This document shows positions 54,782 through 63,882 of a DNA stretch of 64,000 nucleotides, piece after piece. Source of the DNA: Cupriavidus numazuensis (GTDB lineage: Bacteria; Pseudomonadota; Gammaproteobacteria; Burkholderiales; Burkholderiaceae); NCBI RefSeq assembly GCF_905397435.1, contig NZ_CAJPVI010000004.1:62001-126000 (forward strand). The letters run 5' to 3'. Below the pieces are notes generated by a model that had not been told where the DNA came from, made no database searches, and was given only the letters and a program-made list of their open reading frames with translations. The translations under genes and the position numbers were made by a program. Numbering within the stretch: the first letter of the stretch is position 1; every line of letters starts with the position of its first letter.

Positions 54782-55692
54782 GGCCGCTCCTCCCACGCAA
54801 TGCCCGGGCGCCCGTGCCAGTACCCGTTGCAGGGCTCGGCGCCGGCCGGCACCACGCCGCTGGGGGCGGGCGAGCATGTGCCCGAACGGATCGCCGCAAG
54901 CGCAGCCACCGCTTCCAGCGTGCCAGTCGACTGCGGGCTGACGCGCAGCATATCGATGCCCACATGCGCCATGGACAACGCCTGATCGCATAGATCCAGG
55001 CACGTGGCCGACTGCGTCTGGATGCCGTTGAGCGTGAAGAAGGCCTGACCTTCGCCAGTGGCAGCCACGAGCCCATCCGGATAGTCGAGACAACGGAATT
55101 CACACGCATCCTTGCGCAGACGATGGTGACGCGCGGTGAAGCAGCGCGCCGAGAACGCCAGCGGCATGCGGCCCCAGGCGAGCACTTCCTGCGCCACGCC
55201 GGCGCAGCGCCCGGCCGATAGCGCGGCCAGCGTGGGGCCGTCCATCTCCACCGGCATCACGCAGCCCCTGGCGCCGAGGCTGGCCAGCCACGCCAGCGTA
55301 TCGGCGTGATAGACGTTGAGATGCGGGCCGCCGACAAACGGGCGACCGCCCATGCAGCGAACGGCGCCAACGTCGTTGGCTTCGACGAGGTAGTCGTCCT
55401 GCTCGCAGACACGGCGCATGCGGGCGATATCGGAATCGGACTCGACCAGCACCGGCGTGGACAGGACCACCTCCTTGCCGGCGTCGCGCAGCATCTGCGC
55501 GATCTCGATCCAGTGGGCATGGCGCAGTTCGTGGCGGCGCGTGCAGACGGTCTCGCCCAGGTAGACGCGATCGACGGCCGATTCCGCCACGTCGGCGTAG
55601 AACTGCATCACCGTCGCGCGCGGCCAGTAGTACAGCAGTGGTCCCAGCGCAATGCCGAAGCTGGCCGCGCCGGGGGTAGAGGTATTCCGCAT
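54778..55692 (-). CDS. ubiV: UbiV, O2-independent ubiquinone hydroxylase component (U32 family)
   Basis: 304 residues from ATG at 55692. Peptidase-U32-type fold. The four [4Fe-4S] cysteines are Cys50 (GETVCTRR), Cys184, Cys197 and Cys201 (CFTARHH...CEFRC); the 13 and 4 spacings equal those of E. coli Cys180/193/197. UbiU-UbiV hydroxylate the ubiquinone ring using prephenate as oxygen donor. Second of the leftward ubiU-ubiV-ubiT operon. Confidence 0.92.
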   Translation of the reverse strand: MRNTSTPGAASFGIALGPLLYYWPRATVMQFYADVAESAVDRVYLGETVCTRRHELRHAHWIEIAQMLRDAGKEVVLSTPVLVESDSDIARMRRVCEQDDYLVEANDVGAVRCMGGRPFVGGPHLNVYHADTLAWLASLGARGCVMPVEMDGPTLAALSAGRCAGVAQEVLAWGRMPLAFSARCFTARHHRLRKDACEFRCLDYPDGLVAATGEGQAFFTLNGIQTQSATCLDLCDQALSMAHVGIDMLRVSPQSTGTLEAVAALAAIRSGTCSPAPSGVVPAGAEPCNGYWHGRPGIAWEERP

Positions 55693-55723
55693 CAATGGCT
55701 CCGAGGTTGAGAGGTTGCCGCGC

Positions 55724-56752
55724 TCATCGCCACGGCCTGTCGTAGGCGCCCTGCGTGACCTGATCGCCTTCGGCATGGCGGCCCAGCGTGCCCTGCCATT
55801 CCTGGCGCGGCGTGAAGCGCGCCGGCTCGGCGCAGGCTGCATCGATGGCGGCGCGCAGCACGCCGACCACGTCCGCCACATAGCGCGGGCTGCGCTGACG
55901 GCCTTCGATCTTGATGGCGGCGATGCCCATGTCGATCAGCGCTGGCAACAAAGAGAGTGCGTTGAGGCTTGTAGGCTCTTCCAGCACGTAGCCGCGCTCG
56001 CCTTCCACCTCGAAACGCCCCTTGCACAGCGTCGGATAACCCGCAGGCTCGCCGGGCGCGTAGCTGTCGATCAGGATGCCCGACAGGCGCGCGTGCATGG
56101 TGCCGTCCTGCTCGGTCCAGCGCACCGCATGCGCGGGCGAGCAGACGCCCTTGTTGTTGGGTGAATCGCCGGTCGCATACGAGGACAGCAGGCAACGGCC
56201 CTCCGCCATCACGCACAGGCTGCCGAAGCCGAAGACTTCAAGCTCCACGCTGGTCTGCCGCGCAAGCTTGCCGATCTGCGCGAGCGACAGCACGCGCGGC
56301 AGCACCACGCGCTTGATGTTGAAGCGCTCGCGCATCAGTTCGATGGCATCGGCATGCGTCGCCGAGCCCTGCACCGACAAGTGCAGCCGCAGTTGCGGGT
56401 GACGCTCGGATGCATAGGCCATGAGTCCCGCATCGGCCATGATGACCGCGTCGGCGCCGAGATCCGCCGCTGCATCGACGGCGCGGTGCCACTTTGCCAC
56501 TTCGCCCATCTGCGGGAAGGTGTTGATCGCGAACAGTACCTCGGCATCGCGTGCATGGGCTTCGGCCACGCCGGTGCGGATGTCGGCCTCGGTGAAGTTG
56601 AGGCCGCCGAAGTTGCGCGCGTTGGTGGCGTCTCGCAAGCCGAGGTACACGGCATCGGCGCCGTGCTCGAGCGCCGCGCGCAGCGCGGTAAGCGAGCCGG
56701 CGGGCGCCACCAGTTGCGGGTGGCGCGCCCGCATGGAAGAGGAAGTTGTCAT
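55724..56752 (-). CDS. ubiU: UbiU, O2-independent ubiquinone hydroxylase component (U32 family)
   Basis: 342 residues from ATG at 56752; an ATG at 56863 would add 37 residues with no better ribosome site. U32 opening LVAPAGSLTALRAALEHGADAVYLG. Iron-sulfur cysteines Cys180 (FGSLCVM), Cys187, Cys204 (GVCSPAHA) and Cys243 (TLCKGRFE), each 11 after E. coli Cys169/176/193/232. Heads the operon; two FNR/Dnr-like boxes lie upstream, fitting anaerobic induction beside denitrification genes. Confidence 0.93.
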   Translation of the reverse strand: MTTSSSMRARHPQLVAPAGSLTALRAALEHGADAVYLGLRDATNARNFGGLNFTEADIRTGVAEAHARDAEVLFAINTFPQMGEVAKWHRAVDAAADLGADAVIMADAGLMAYASERHPQLRLHLSVQGSATHADAIELMRERFNIKRVVLPRVLSLAQIGKLARQTSVELEVFGFGSLCVMAEGRCLLSSYATGDSPNNKGVCSPAHAVRWTEQDGTMHARLSGILIDSYAPGEPAGYPTLCKGRFEVEGERGYVLEEPTSLNALSLLPALIDMGIAAIKIEGRQRSPRYVADVVGVLRAAIDAACAEPARFTPRQEWQGTLGRHAEGDQVTQGAYDRPWR

Positions 56753-56824
56753 GTCACAGGCACCGCGTAGGCGGCGCGGGAATTCGGCCAGCGCAGATGC
56801 TAGCCAGCCACCCGGCGTGCGGAC

Positions 56825-56919
56825 TTGACCACGCGCAAACCAGTCCGTAACGCGGGGCGGCATAGACCGGTCGGCCTACGCCATTGGTGCAGTGCCCGCG
56901 CCCCATTGACCTGCGGCAA
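56825..56919. promoter_or_regulatory. two FNR/Dnr-like boxes in the ubiU/nitronate monooxygenase gap
   Basis: TTGAC-N4-CGCAA at 56825-56838 and TTGAC-N4-GGCAA at 56906-56919, read leftward as TTGCG-N4-GTCAA and TTGCC-N4-GTCAA. Each has one strong half and one degenerate half relative to TTGAT-N4-(A/G)TCAA. One lies ~80 bp before ubiU, the other ~98 bp before the rightward gene, so each divergent promoter could have one site. Candidate regulator: the Dnr protein at 58122. Confidence 0.5.
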
Positions 56920-57009
56920 ACGCTCGCGCCATCCGCTGTGCCACGCTTGGCCGTTCGTGCGCGGCCCGATACCGCGGGCCGCGCGCAGTTCCCAGATAGT
57001 GAGACCATC

Positions 57010-58182
57010 ATGACAGAACACTGGCTGAAGCTGGCCGGGCGCCGGCTGCTGCCGATCGTCCAGGGCGGCATGGGCATCGGCATTTCCGCACACCGCCTGG
57101 CGGGCACCGTGGCCGCGCACAACGGTGTGGGCACCATTGCCAGCATCGATCTGCGCCACCACCATCCCGACCTGATGGCGCAGACCAGCGGCACGCGCGA
57201 CAAGGCGCGCATCGAGGCCGCCAACCTCGTGGCGCTGGACCGCGAGATCCGCGGCGCGCGCGACCTCTCCGGCGGGCGCGGCCTCGTTGCCGTCAATGTG
57301 ATGAAGGCCGTCGGTTCGCACGCGCAACTGGTGCGCCAGGCGTGCGAAAGCGGCGCCGATGCCATCGTCATGGGTGCCGGCCTGCCGCTTGACCTGCCCG
57401 AGCTGACCGCAGACCACCCGAAGGTCGCGCTGATCCCGATCCTGTCGGAAGCGCGCGGCATCGGACTGGTGCTGCGCAAGTGGATGAAGAAGGGACGGCT
57501 GCCGGACGCGATCGTGGTCGAACATCCCGCCCACGCGGGCGGCCACCTCGGCGCGCCCGCCATCCAGGACCTCGGCGAAGCGCGCTTCTCCTTTGCGCGC
57601 GTGCTCACCGAATGCCGCGAGTTGTTCCAGACGCTGGGGCTCGCGTGGGACAGCATCCCGCTGATCCTGGCGGGCGGCATCAACAGCCATGCGAAGGTGC
57701 GCCACTGGCTCGGCGAAGGCGCCGCCGCCGTGCAGCTTGGCACCGCGTTCGCGGTCACCGAGGAATGCGACGCGCATCCGGCCTTCAAGCAGGTGCTGGC
57801 CACCGCGAGCCCGGAAGACTTGTGCGAGTTCACCAGCGTGGCGGGCCTGCCGGCACGCGCCGTGCTCACGCCATGGCTATCGCGTTACCTGTCGAGCGAA
57901 AGCCGGCTGCAGCGCCGGGCCAAGGCGCGCGACTGCCTGGAAGGATTCGACTGCCTGCATGCCTGCGGCCTGCGCGACGGCGTGGCGCGCATCGGCCAGT
58001 TCTGCATCGACCTGAAACTGGCGCAGGCCGTGCGCGGCGATGTGGAGCGCGGGTTGTTCTTCCGCGGCAAGGGCTCGCTGCCGTTCGGCGAAGCGATTCG
58101 CCCCGTGGCGGACCTGCTCCACTACCTGCTGACCGGCGAAAAACCTGCTGTCATGCCGATGCCTGCCACCGTCGCGGCATGA
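57010..58182 (+). CDS. nitronate monooxygenase family protein (NMO / 2-nitropropane dioxygenase)
   Basis: 390 residues from ATG at 57010. FMN-binding TIM barrel: LPIVQGGMGIGISAHRLAGTVAAHNGVGTIASID, EHPAHAGGHLGAP with the catalytic-type His-Ala-Gly-Gly-His, LILAGGINSHAKV and AVQLGTAFAVTEE. It oxidises alkyl nitronates or a related compound. Its place between anaerobic ubiquinone genes and a Dnr operon suggests a role linked to reactive nitrogen chemistry, which is inference. The 3' end overlaps the convergent regulator by 61 bp. Confidence 0.87.
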   Translation: MTEHWLKLAGRRLLPIVQGGMGIGISAHRLAGTVAAHNGVGTIASIDLRHHHPDLMAQTSGTRDKARIEAANLVALDREIRGARDLSGGRGLVAVNVMKAVGSHAQLVRQACESGADAIVMGAGLPLDLPELTADHPKVALIPILSEARGIGLVLRKWMKKGRLPDAIVVEHPAHAGGHLGAPAIQDLGEARFSFARVLTECRELFQTLGLAWDSIPLILAGGINSHAKVRHWLGEGAAAVQLGTAFAVTEECDAHPAFKQVLATASPEDLCEFTSVAGLPARAVLTPWLSRYLSSESRLQRRAKARDCLEGFDCLHACGLRDGVARIGQFCIDLKLAQAVRGDVERGLFFRGKGSLPFGEAIRPVADLLHYLLTGEKPAVMPMPATVAA

Positions 58183-58883
58183 GCGACGGCTGGGGCGTCA
58201 GCGCATAAGCCGTCAGCCGCCAGGCGCCCCAGCCCTTCGGCATCGAGCACGAAGATCTTGCCGCGTTCGAGCCGCACCAGGTTCTCGGCGCAGAACCGGC
58301 TGACCACGCGCGACAGGGTTTCGGGCGTGATGCCAAGCTTGGAAGCGATCACGCGCTGCGTGCAGGCCAGCCACGTGCATCGCCCGGCGTGCGCCTCGTC
58401 GCGCAGGAAGCCCGCGACGCGCTGCAACGCGTTCTGCAGGCCGGTGGCCTCGATATCGCGCATCAGCGCATGGAGCCGGCTCGACAGATTGCGCAGCAGC
58501 CGCGCGGACAACAGCGGGTCTCGTTCCAGTGTTTCCCACAGCACCGAACTGTCGATGCATAGCACCGTGGTGCGCATCATCGCCTGACAATCAACCGGCT
58601 GTAGCGCGTCCGCGAACAGCACATCTTCGCCAAACACCGCACCGGGACCGAACACCTCGACCGCACGTTCCAGGCCTTTGATGCTGCATGGCGTGGCAGG
58701 CAAGGCCAGCTTGACCAGCCCGTCCAGCACGACGATCAATCCGCTGCAGGCATCGCCGCGACGGAACAGGAATTCTCCCTTCGACAGGCGCTGCGTCGTG
58801 GCCTTGGCAGCAATCGCGCCGAGCACGCGGGCATCGACGCCACGGAACAACTGCAGTCTTTCAAGCATCGCGGTCTCAACCAT
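58122..58883 (-). CDS. dnr: CRP/FNR-family regulator, Dnr type
   Basis: 253 residues from ATG at 58883, AGGAAAAACACACC upstream. Cyclic-nucleotide-binding-like sensor domain (~5-125: FLFRRGDACSGLIVVLDGLVKL, VFGPGAVFGEDVLF) and C-terminal HTH (~165-225: VIASKLGITPETLSRVVSRF). FNR iron-sulfur cysteines are absent, as in Dnr/Nnr proteins that sense NO through haem. Last gene of the operon hemerythrin - membrane protein - dnr. Its last 61 bp are antisense to the end of the nitronate monooxygenase gene. Confidence 0.87.
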   Translation of the reverse strand: MVETAMLERLQLFRGVDARVLGAIAAKATTQRLSKGEFLFRRGDACSGLIVVLDGLVKLALPATPCSIKGLERAVEVFGPGAVFGEDVLFADALQPVDCQAMMRTTVLCIDSSVLWETLERDPLLSARLLRNLSSRLHALMRDIEATGLQNALQRVAGFLRDEAHAGRCTWLACTQRVIASKLGITPETLSRVVSRFCAENLVRLERGKIFVLDAEGLGRLAADGLCADAPAVAHAATVAGIGMTAGFSPVSR

Positions 58884-60213
58884 GGTGTGTTTTTCCTGCC
58901 TGCGCCGTCTCCACGAACGGCTTCCTCGGCGGCAATCCGCCCCGTGCACGCATGGCGCGCATGCAATGCAGCGCCTTCAGCAATTGCAGGCCAAGCCAGC
59001 CATTGGCCAGCGCCAATGCGAGTCCGCCCGCACGCGCGAGCCATGCTGGCGCCAGCGGCAAAGCGAGCAGCATCGCGAAGGCGGCAAGCAGCAGCCACGC
59101 CTGGCGCCGCTGCGCATCCGGGCTGATGATGGCCTGCATGGCGGGCACGCGTGCGCGTGGCGGCAGCAGCCTGCGCAGGTGCAGCCAGACGAGGAAGGGA
59201 ACGATCTTGCCGAGCATCGCCGTCATGGGAAGCACGCCGCCGCCGATCAGCGCGAGCGTGCCGACCCACCAGGACAGCGTCGCCTGCCAATCGGCCGATG
59301 CGTGCGGCAGGGCCACTGCCAGCAGCGCCGCGGCGAGCATGCTTGCGGCGGCCACCGGCCATAGCAGCCAGACGGGATCATGGCGGCGTCGCGCGCGCAG
59401 CATGCCGGCCAGCATGAAGCCGGCCGTCACGGCAGCGAACGCCAGCCAGGCCAACAAGGCCCAGCGTGTGATCTTGCCTTCTGGCTGCACCACGACCAGC
59501 GCACTGAATCCCAGCAACGGCACCCAATGACCCCATGGCAGGCAGCGTTCCAGCCAGCGCGGCAGGCGCGGGGCCTGCCAGAACATCGGCAGCACCGTGG
59601 TCGCTATGCCGGTCACCAACGCGGCCAGCCAGCCGCCCAGGCCCCAGGCGACGTGCAATGCCAGCAACGGTGACGGTGACGCACTCCACAGGCCGCCGAA
59701 CAAACCCGCCAGCGCCGCGCCGAGCAGTCCGGTCAGCGCCAGCGGCGCGCCGATGCCGGCCAGCGTGCGTGTGGTGGCATCGACCATCGCAACACGTCGG
59801 CCGGCCAACAGCAGCAAGCCGCCCGCCAGCGGCAGCAACAGGCCGCCTGCCAGCGCGGCAAGGCGGAACGGCATGGTGCCGCCGTCGAGAAAGCCAGCGG
59901 CCAGCGCGCCGGCCGCAATGCCGGCGGTCAGCGCCACCAGCGGCGCGACACGCCCCGATCCCGGCACCGCCACGCCTGCCACCACCGGCATCATCTGGAA
60001 CAGCGCGCCAAGCATGACCGGCAGCAGCATGCCGAGCGCCAGCACATGCACGGCCGCCAACGCCAGCGGCGCGAACCTGTCCGGCAGCCCGGCCACGGGG
60101 CCGAGCGCCAGCAGCACGCCCGCCGCGGCACCGAGCCACGGCGCCGGCAACAGGCAGCCGAATACCACGCCGGGACGCGGCGCGCGTTCGTAATCGAGAC
60201 CGATGGCTTTCAA
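58876..60213 (-). CDS. multi-helix membrane protein, NnrS- or haem-copper-oxidase-like, function unknown
   Basis: 445 residues from a TTG at 60213, preceded by AGGAAGCCAGCC; upstream frame has no membrane-protein sequence. About 12 hydrophobic helices. Histidines are placed in helices as in haem proteins: AAVHVLALGMLLPVMLGALFQMMPV and LLALHVAWGLGGWLAAL. It overlaps the dnr start by 8 bp and follows the hemerythrin gene by 19 bp, so a role in NO handling or signalling is likely by context. I cannot assign a firm family. Confidence 0.7.
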   Translation of the reverse strand: MKAIGLDYERAPRPGVVFGCLLPAPWLGAAAGVLLALGPVAGLPDRFAPLALAAVHVLALGMLLPVMLGALFQMMPVVAGVAVPGSGRVAPLVALTAGIAAGALAAGFLDGGTMPFRLAALAGGLLLPLAGGLLLLAGRRVAMVDATTRTLAGIGAPLALTGLLGAALAGLFGGLWSASPSPLLALHVAWGLGGWLAALVTGIATTVLPMFWQAPRLPRWLERCLPWGHWVPLLGFSALVVVQPEGKITRWALLAWLAFAAVTAGFMLAGMLRARRRHDPVWLLWPVAAASMLAAALLAVALPHASADWQATLSWWVGTLALIGGGVLPMTAMLGKIVPFLVWLHLRRLLPPRARVPAMQAIISPDAQRRQAWLLLAAFAMLLALPLAPAWLARAGGLALALANGWLGLQLLKALHCMRAMRARGGLPPRKPFVETAQAGKTHHG

Positions 60214-60232
60214 GGCTGGCTTCCTCTCTCGC

Positions 60233-60658
60233 TCAGCCGGCGTTCGCCAGCAAGGTGTCAAGGTCCGGCACATGCGCGCGGCACATCGGGAACAGCACGT
60301 TTTCTTCCTTGATGTTGTGCTGCTGCAGCAGCACAACCAGCGTGTCGAGCTCGGCTGCGAGCGCGTTGGCGTCGCGTAGCTGCAGCCATTCGCCGGCGTT
60401 GCCGAGCAACGCGCGCACTTCGTCGTGCTCACGCCGCATCACCGCGGTCGGGCCGCTGGCGGAGCCGGCAACCTGTTCAAAGGCCGGAAACAGGCGGTCT
60501 TCCTCGGCCGAGAAATTGCCTTGCAGCGCCACTTCCAGGCGCGCGAAGGCGCTCGCGGCCTTGTCCCAGTCGGGACTGCGCAGGCAGGCTTCAAGATCTT
60601 CCAGTGCCTGGTCGCAGTCGCGGTGCTGGCGGACCAGGATCTCAATGGCGCTCGACAT
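60233..60658 (-). CDS. hemerythrin HHE-domain protein
   Basis: 141 residues. Four-helix di-iron motif: ILVRQHRDCDQALEDLEACL, GNFSAEEDRLFPAFEQ, MRREHDEVRALL and LQQHNIKEENVLFPMCRAH carry the His/Glu ligands. Such proteins bind O2 or NO. It leads the operon with a membrane protein and Dnr, suggesting delivery or buffering of NO. An FNR-like box lies 57-70 bp upstream. Confidence 0.9.
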   Translation of the reverse strand: MSSAIEILVRQHRDCDQALEDLEACLRSPDWDKAASAFARLEVALQGNFSAEEDRLFPAFEQVAGSASGPTAVMRREHDEVRALLGNAGEWLQLRDANALAAELDTLVVLLQQHNIKEENVLFPMCRAHVPDLDTLLANAG

Positions 60659-60714
60659 GGTGGTTCTCCGGGATCAGACGCGATCGATCCTAGGACCCGT
60701 CTTGCTGGCGGGAC

Positions 60715-60728
60715 TTGATCGCGAATAA
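60715..60728. promoter_or_regulatory. FNR/Dnr-like box upstream of the hemerythrin operon
   Basis: TTGAT-CGCG-AATAA has one perfect half-site and two mismatches in the other. It lies in the 343-bp gap between the leftward hemerythrin operon and rightward narX; the rest of that gap shows no gene. It could make dnr autoregulated. Confidence 0.4.
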
Positions 60729-61001
60729 GTCCGGGCGAGATTCGCGGACAAGACCCGTCACGCCTCAGGGTCTATCCGGAATCGAGCGAACGGTCCATTC
60801 AATTCCATCACGCCGTGATATTTCATGGTCCCGCCGGGAAGACTCTCCTCACAAGTCGGACGCCGCCCGGAAAGAGAGCAAAGCATCACAAAAGCGCACA
60901 AGGAATCCACGCTTTATTGATCTGGCGCATGCCGGATCGGGGGCACCACGCGGAGAATCGCCCGTGAGGTTGACCGCCCCCAGTCCACAGACCTTGTTCC
61001 C

Positions 61002-63029
61002 ATGCCAGATTCCGACACCGACACCGCGCCCGCCGCGGACAGCAGCCAGTTTCCCGATGCCGCCGGCCTGACGCCGCCGCGTCACCGCTTGTCCACGCGC
61101 ATCATCCTGCTGTCGCTGGCTTCACTGCTGGTGGTGCTCACCATGATCGCCGGCACGTTGTGGCTGTCCTGGAAGCTCGAGGGCGCCGGCGCTGCCATCA
61201 ACGATGCCGGCAGCCTGCGCATGCGCGCCAACCGCGTGGCGATCGAGCTGGGACTGGCCAATGCCGGCCAGCCCGGTGCCCGCGATGCGCAGATCCAGGC
61301 GCTGGATGCCACGCTTGCCCAGCTACGCAAGGGCAATCCGGTCCGTCCGCTGTTCCTGCCCGACGAACCCGCCATCCATGAGCAGCTCGACCATGTCGCA
61401 TATGACTGGCAGCACGAGCTCAGGCCGCTTGCGCAGGCGGGCAACGGGGTTGCGTATGTGCAGGCGCTGCCCGCATTCGTGGCCGAGGCCGACCGGCTAG
61501 TGATGCTGATCGAGCATGACAGTGCGCGCAAGACCGACCTGCTGCGCCTGTCGCAAGCCGGACTGGCGGCCATTGCCTGCGTGGGCACGGTGGCCGTCAT
61601 CTATTTGCTCTACCTGTGGATCATCCTGCCCGTGCTGCGGCTGCAGGACGGCCTGCGCCGCATGGCCGCGCGCGAATTCACGCTGCGGCTGCCCGTGGAA
61701 ACACGCGACGAATTCGGCACGCTCAACGAAGGATTCAACCGCATGGCGGCAGAATTGCAGGACCTGTACCAGGACCTGGCTGCGCGCGTGGCCAGCAAGA
61801 CGGCGGAGCTGGAGCGCCAGAACCGCGACCTCGAGACGCTCTACGACATGGCCGCGTTCCTCAACCAGGCGCGCGATGCCGAAGCCATGGCGCGCGGTTT
61901 CCTGCAGCGCGTAATGCGGCAATTCGATGCCGATGGCGGTTCCGTACGGGTCATGGATGCGCAGCACGGCAAGCTGCACCTGCTGGCGTCCGCGGGCCTG
62001 CCTGCCGCACTGGCCGAGTCCGGCAATTGCATGACCGTCGATGCCTGCCACTGTGGCGATGCCACACGTGAAGGCGTTGTCGCCATTGCCGACCTGCGCA
62101 AGACCGCGCGCCGCCCGCTGCTGCCGCAGCCGTCGCCTTGCACGCGCGAAGGCTTTACGGCCATCGCGGCATTCCGCATCGAAAGCCAGCGTGGCGCCAT
62201 CGGCACCTTTGCGCTGCACTTTCGCGCACCGCGCGAGTTGCCCGCGTCGGACCGCCAATTGCTCGAGACACTGGCGCAGCATCTCGGCATTGCGCTGGAG
62301 CACCTGCGGCTGTCCGCAAGCGCGCGCCAGCTCGCCGTGGTCGAGGAGCGCAACCTGGTCGCGCAGGGGCTGCACGACAGCATTGCGCAGGGCCTCAACT
62401 TCTTGAACCTGCAGGTGCAGCTTCTCGGCGACGCGGTGGATCGCGACGACCTGGCCGAAACCCGCGAGATCGTGCCGATGCTGCGCCACGGTGTCGAAGA
62501 GAGCTACCAGGACGTGCGCGAGCTGCTGAACAACTTCCGCTCGCGCCTGACCCCCGGCGAGCTGCGGCCCGCGGTGGAAGAGACCGTCGAGCGCTTCCGG
62601 CGGCAGTGCCGGACCGAAGCCACGCTGGTCATCGACGACCACGGCAACAGCCTGCCGTTGCAGCCCGAGCAGCAGCTGCAGGTGCTGTTCATTCTGCAGG
62701 AAGCGCTGTCCAACGTGCGCAAGCATGCGATGGCCGCGCACGTGACCGTGTCGCTGAGCCATGGCCATGATTTCCGGCTTGTGGTCGAGGACGACGGCGA
62801 GGGCTTCGACCCGGCCGACTTCGGTCATGACGGCGATGCCCATGTGGGCCTGAATATCATGCGCGAGCGCGCCGCACGGCTGCACGCGCGCCTTGCCATC
62901 GACGCCCGGCCGGGCCGCGGCGTGCGCATCGAACTGGTGCTGCCGCGCGGCGACCAGGCTGCCGGGTCCGAACGCCAATCCACCGCGGGGCAAGCGATGC
63001 CGCGCCTATTCCAGGAGTCCCTGCCATGA
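61002..63029 (+). CDS. narX: nitrate/nitrite sensor histidine kinase NarX-like
   Basis: 675 residues. Membrane helices at ~33-53 and ~185-210 enclose a periplasmic domain with the nitrate P-box at 64-80 (AAINDAGSLRMRANR). Then HAMP (~211-262), a GAF-like central module with cysteines 343, 349, 351 and 380, and a HisKA_3 kinase with His458 (VAQGLHDSIAQGLNFLNLQ) and ATPase motifs VEDDGEGFDP and GLNIMRERA. Phosphorylates NarL on sensing nitrate. The stop overlaps the narL start (ATGA). Confidence 0.93.
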   Translation: MPDSDTDTAPAADSSQFPDAAGLTPPRHRLSTRIILLSLASLLVVLTMIAGTLWLSWKLEGAGAAINDAGSLRMRANRVAIELGLANAGQPGARDAQIQALDATLAQLRKGNPVRPLFLPDEPAIHEQLDHVAYDWQHELRPLAQAGNGVAYVQALPAFVAEADRLVMLIEHDSARKTDLLRLSQAGLAAIACVGTVAVIYLLYLWIILPVLRLQDGLRRMAAREFTLRLPVETRDEFGTLNEGFNRMAAELQDLYQDLAARVASKTAELERQNRDLETLYDMAAFLNQARDAEAMARGFLQRVMRQFDADGGSVRVMDAQHGKLHLLASAGLPAALAESGNCMTVDACHCGDATREGVVAIADLRKTARRPLLPQPSPCTREGFTAIAAFRIESQRGAIGTFALHFRAPRELPASDRQLLETLAQHLGIALEHLRLSASARQLAVVEERNLVAQGLHDSIAQGLNFLNLQVQLLGDAVDRDDLAETREIVPMLRHGVEESYQDVRELLNNFRSRLTPGELRPAVEETVERFRRQCRTEATLVIDDHGNSLPLQPEQQLQVLFILQEALSNVRKHAMAAHVTVSLSHGHDFRLVVEDDGEGFDPADFGHDGDAHVGLNIMRERAARLHARLAIDARPGRGVRIELVLPRGDQAAGSERQSTAGQAMPRLFQESLP

Positions 63030-63679
63030 CCATCCGCATCCTGCTGATCGACGACCACACGCTGTTCCGCTCGGGCATCCGCGCACTGCTCCAGCGTCAG
63101 GCCGACTTCGAGATCGTCGATGAAGCGGCCGACGGCGTGGAGGGCATCAAGCGCGCCAAGCAGCATCGGCCCGATGTCATCCTGCTGGACCTGAACATGC
63201 CGGGACTGTCAGGGCTTGAAGCGCTGCAGCTGCTGGTCGAAGACCTGCCCGACTCCGCGGTGATCGTGCTGACCGTTTCGGAAGAGGCCGAGGAACTGGC
63301 CACCGCGCTGCGCAGCGGCGCGCGCGGCTACCTGCTGAAGAATATCGAGACCGAAGCGCTGACGAGCGCCATCCGCCGCGCGGCCGCCGGCGAGCCCGTG
63401 ATCTCCGAAGCCATGACCGCGAAGCTCGTGCAGCAGTTTCGAGCGCCCGCGCCGGCCCCGGTGCGGCACGACGACACTGCGAAGCTCACTGCGCGCGAGC
63501 GCGAGATCGTGCACGGTCTGACGCGCGGCGAGAGCAACAAGGAAATCGCACGCGACCTGGGTGTCGCCGAAAGCACCGTGAAGATCCACGTGCAGAACAT
63601 CCTGAAAAAGCTCAATCTCGCCAGCCGCGTGCAAGTGGCGGTCTATGCCGTGGAGCGTGGCCTGACCGAGGCCGGCTAA
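63026..63679 (+). CDS. narL: response regulator NarL-like
   Basis: 217 residues. Receiver domain (~4-120) with acidic residues Asp9/Asp10, phospho-acceptor Asp55 (ILLDLNMPG), Thr/Ser in VLTVSEEAEE and Lys in GYLLKNIE. C-terminal LuxR-type HTH (~150-212: LTAREREIVHGLTRGESNKEIARDLGVAESTVKIHVQNILKKL). Partner of the overlapping NarX. The nitrate reductase genes it would control are not in the window. Confidence 0.93.
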   Translation: MTIRILLIDDHTLFRSGIRALLQRQADFEIVDEAADGVEGIKRAKQHRPDVILLDLNMPGLSGLEALQLLVEDLPDSAVIVLTVSEEAEELATALRSGARGYLLKNIETEALTSAIRRAAAGEPVISEAMTAKLVQQFRAPAPAPVRHDDTAKLTAREREIVHGLTRGESNKEIARDLGVAESTVKIHVQNILKKLNLASRVQVAVYAVERGLTEAG

Positions 63680-63882
63680 GCCTCGGATGCCCGGCCAGCG
63701 CCGGGTCGTCGTCCGATTCCTACATGGTTTTCAGCCGCGTTCCGGAGGGATGCGGCAACGCCCTCGGCTACGCTGAAACTGCGTGGCGAAGCCGGTTCAT
63801 GGCCCATTCAACACTCCGGCACACCGACCGGCCGCGCCCTGATGACAAGCGTGGCCTCGTGGCCCAAAAACCGGAGCGCGAT

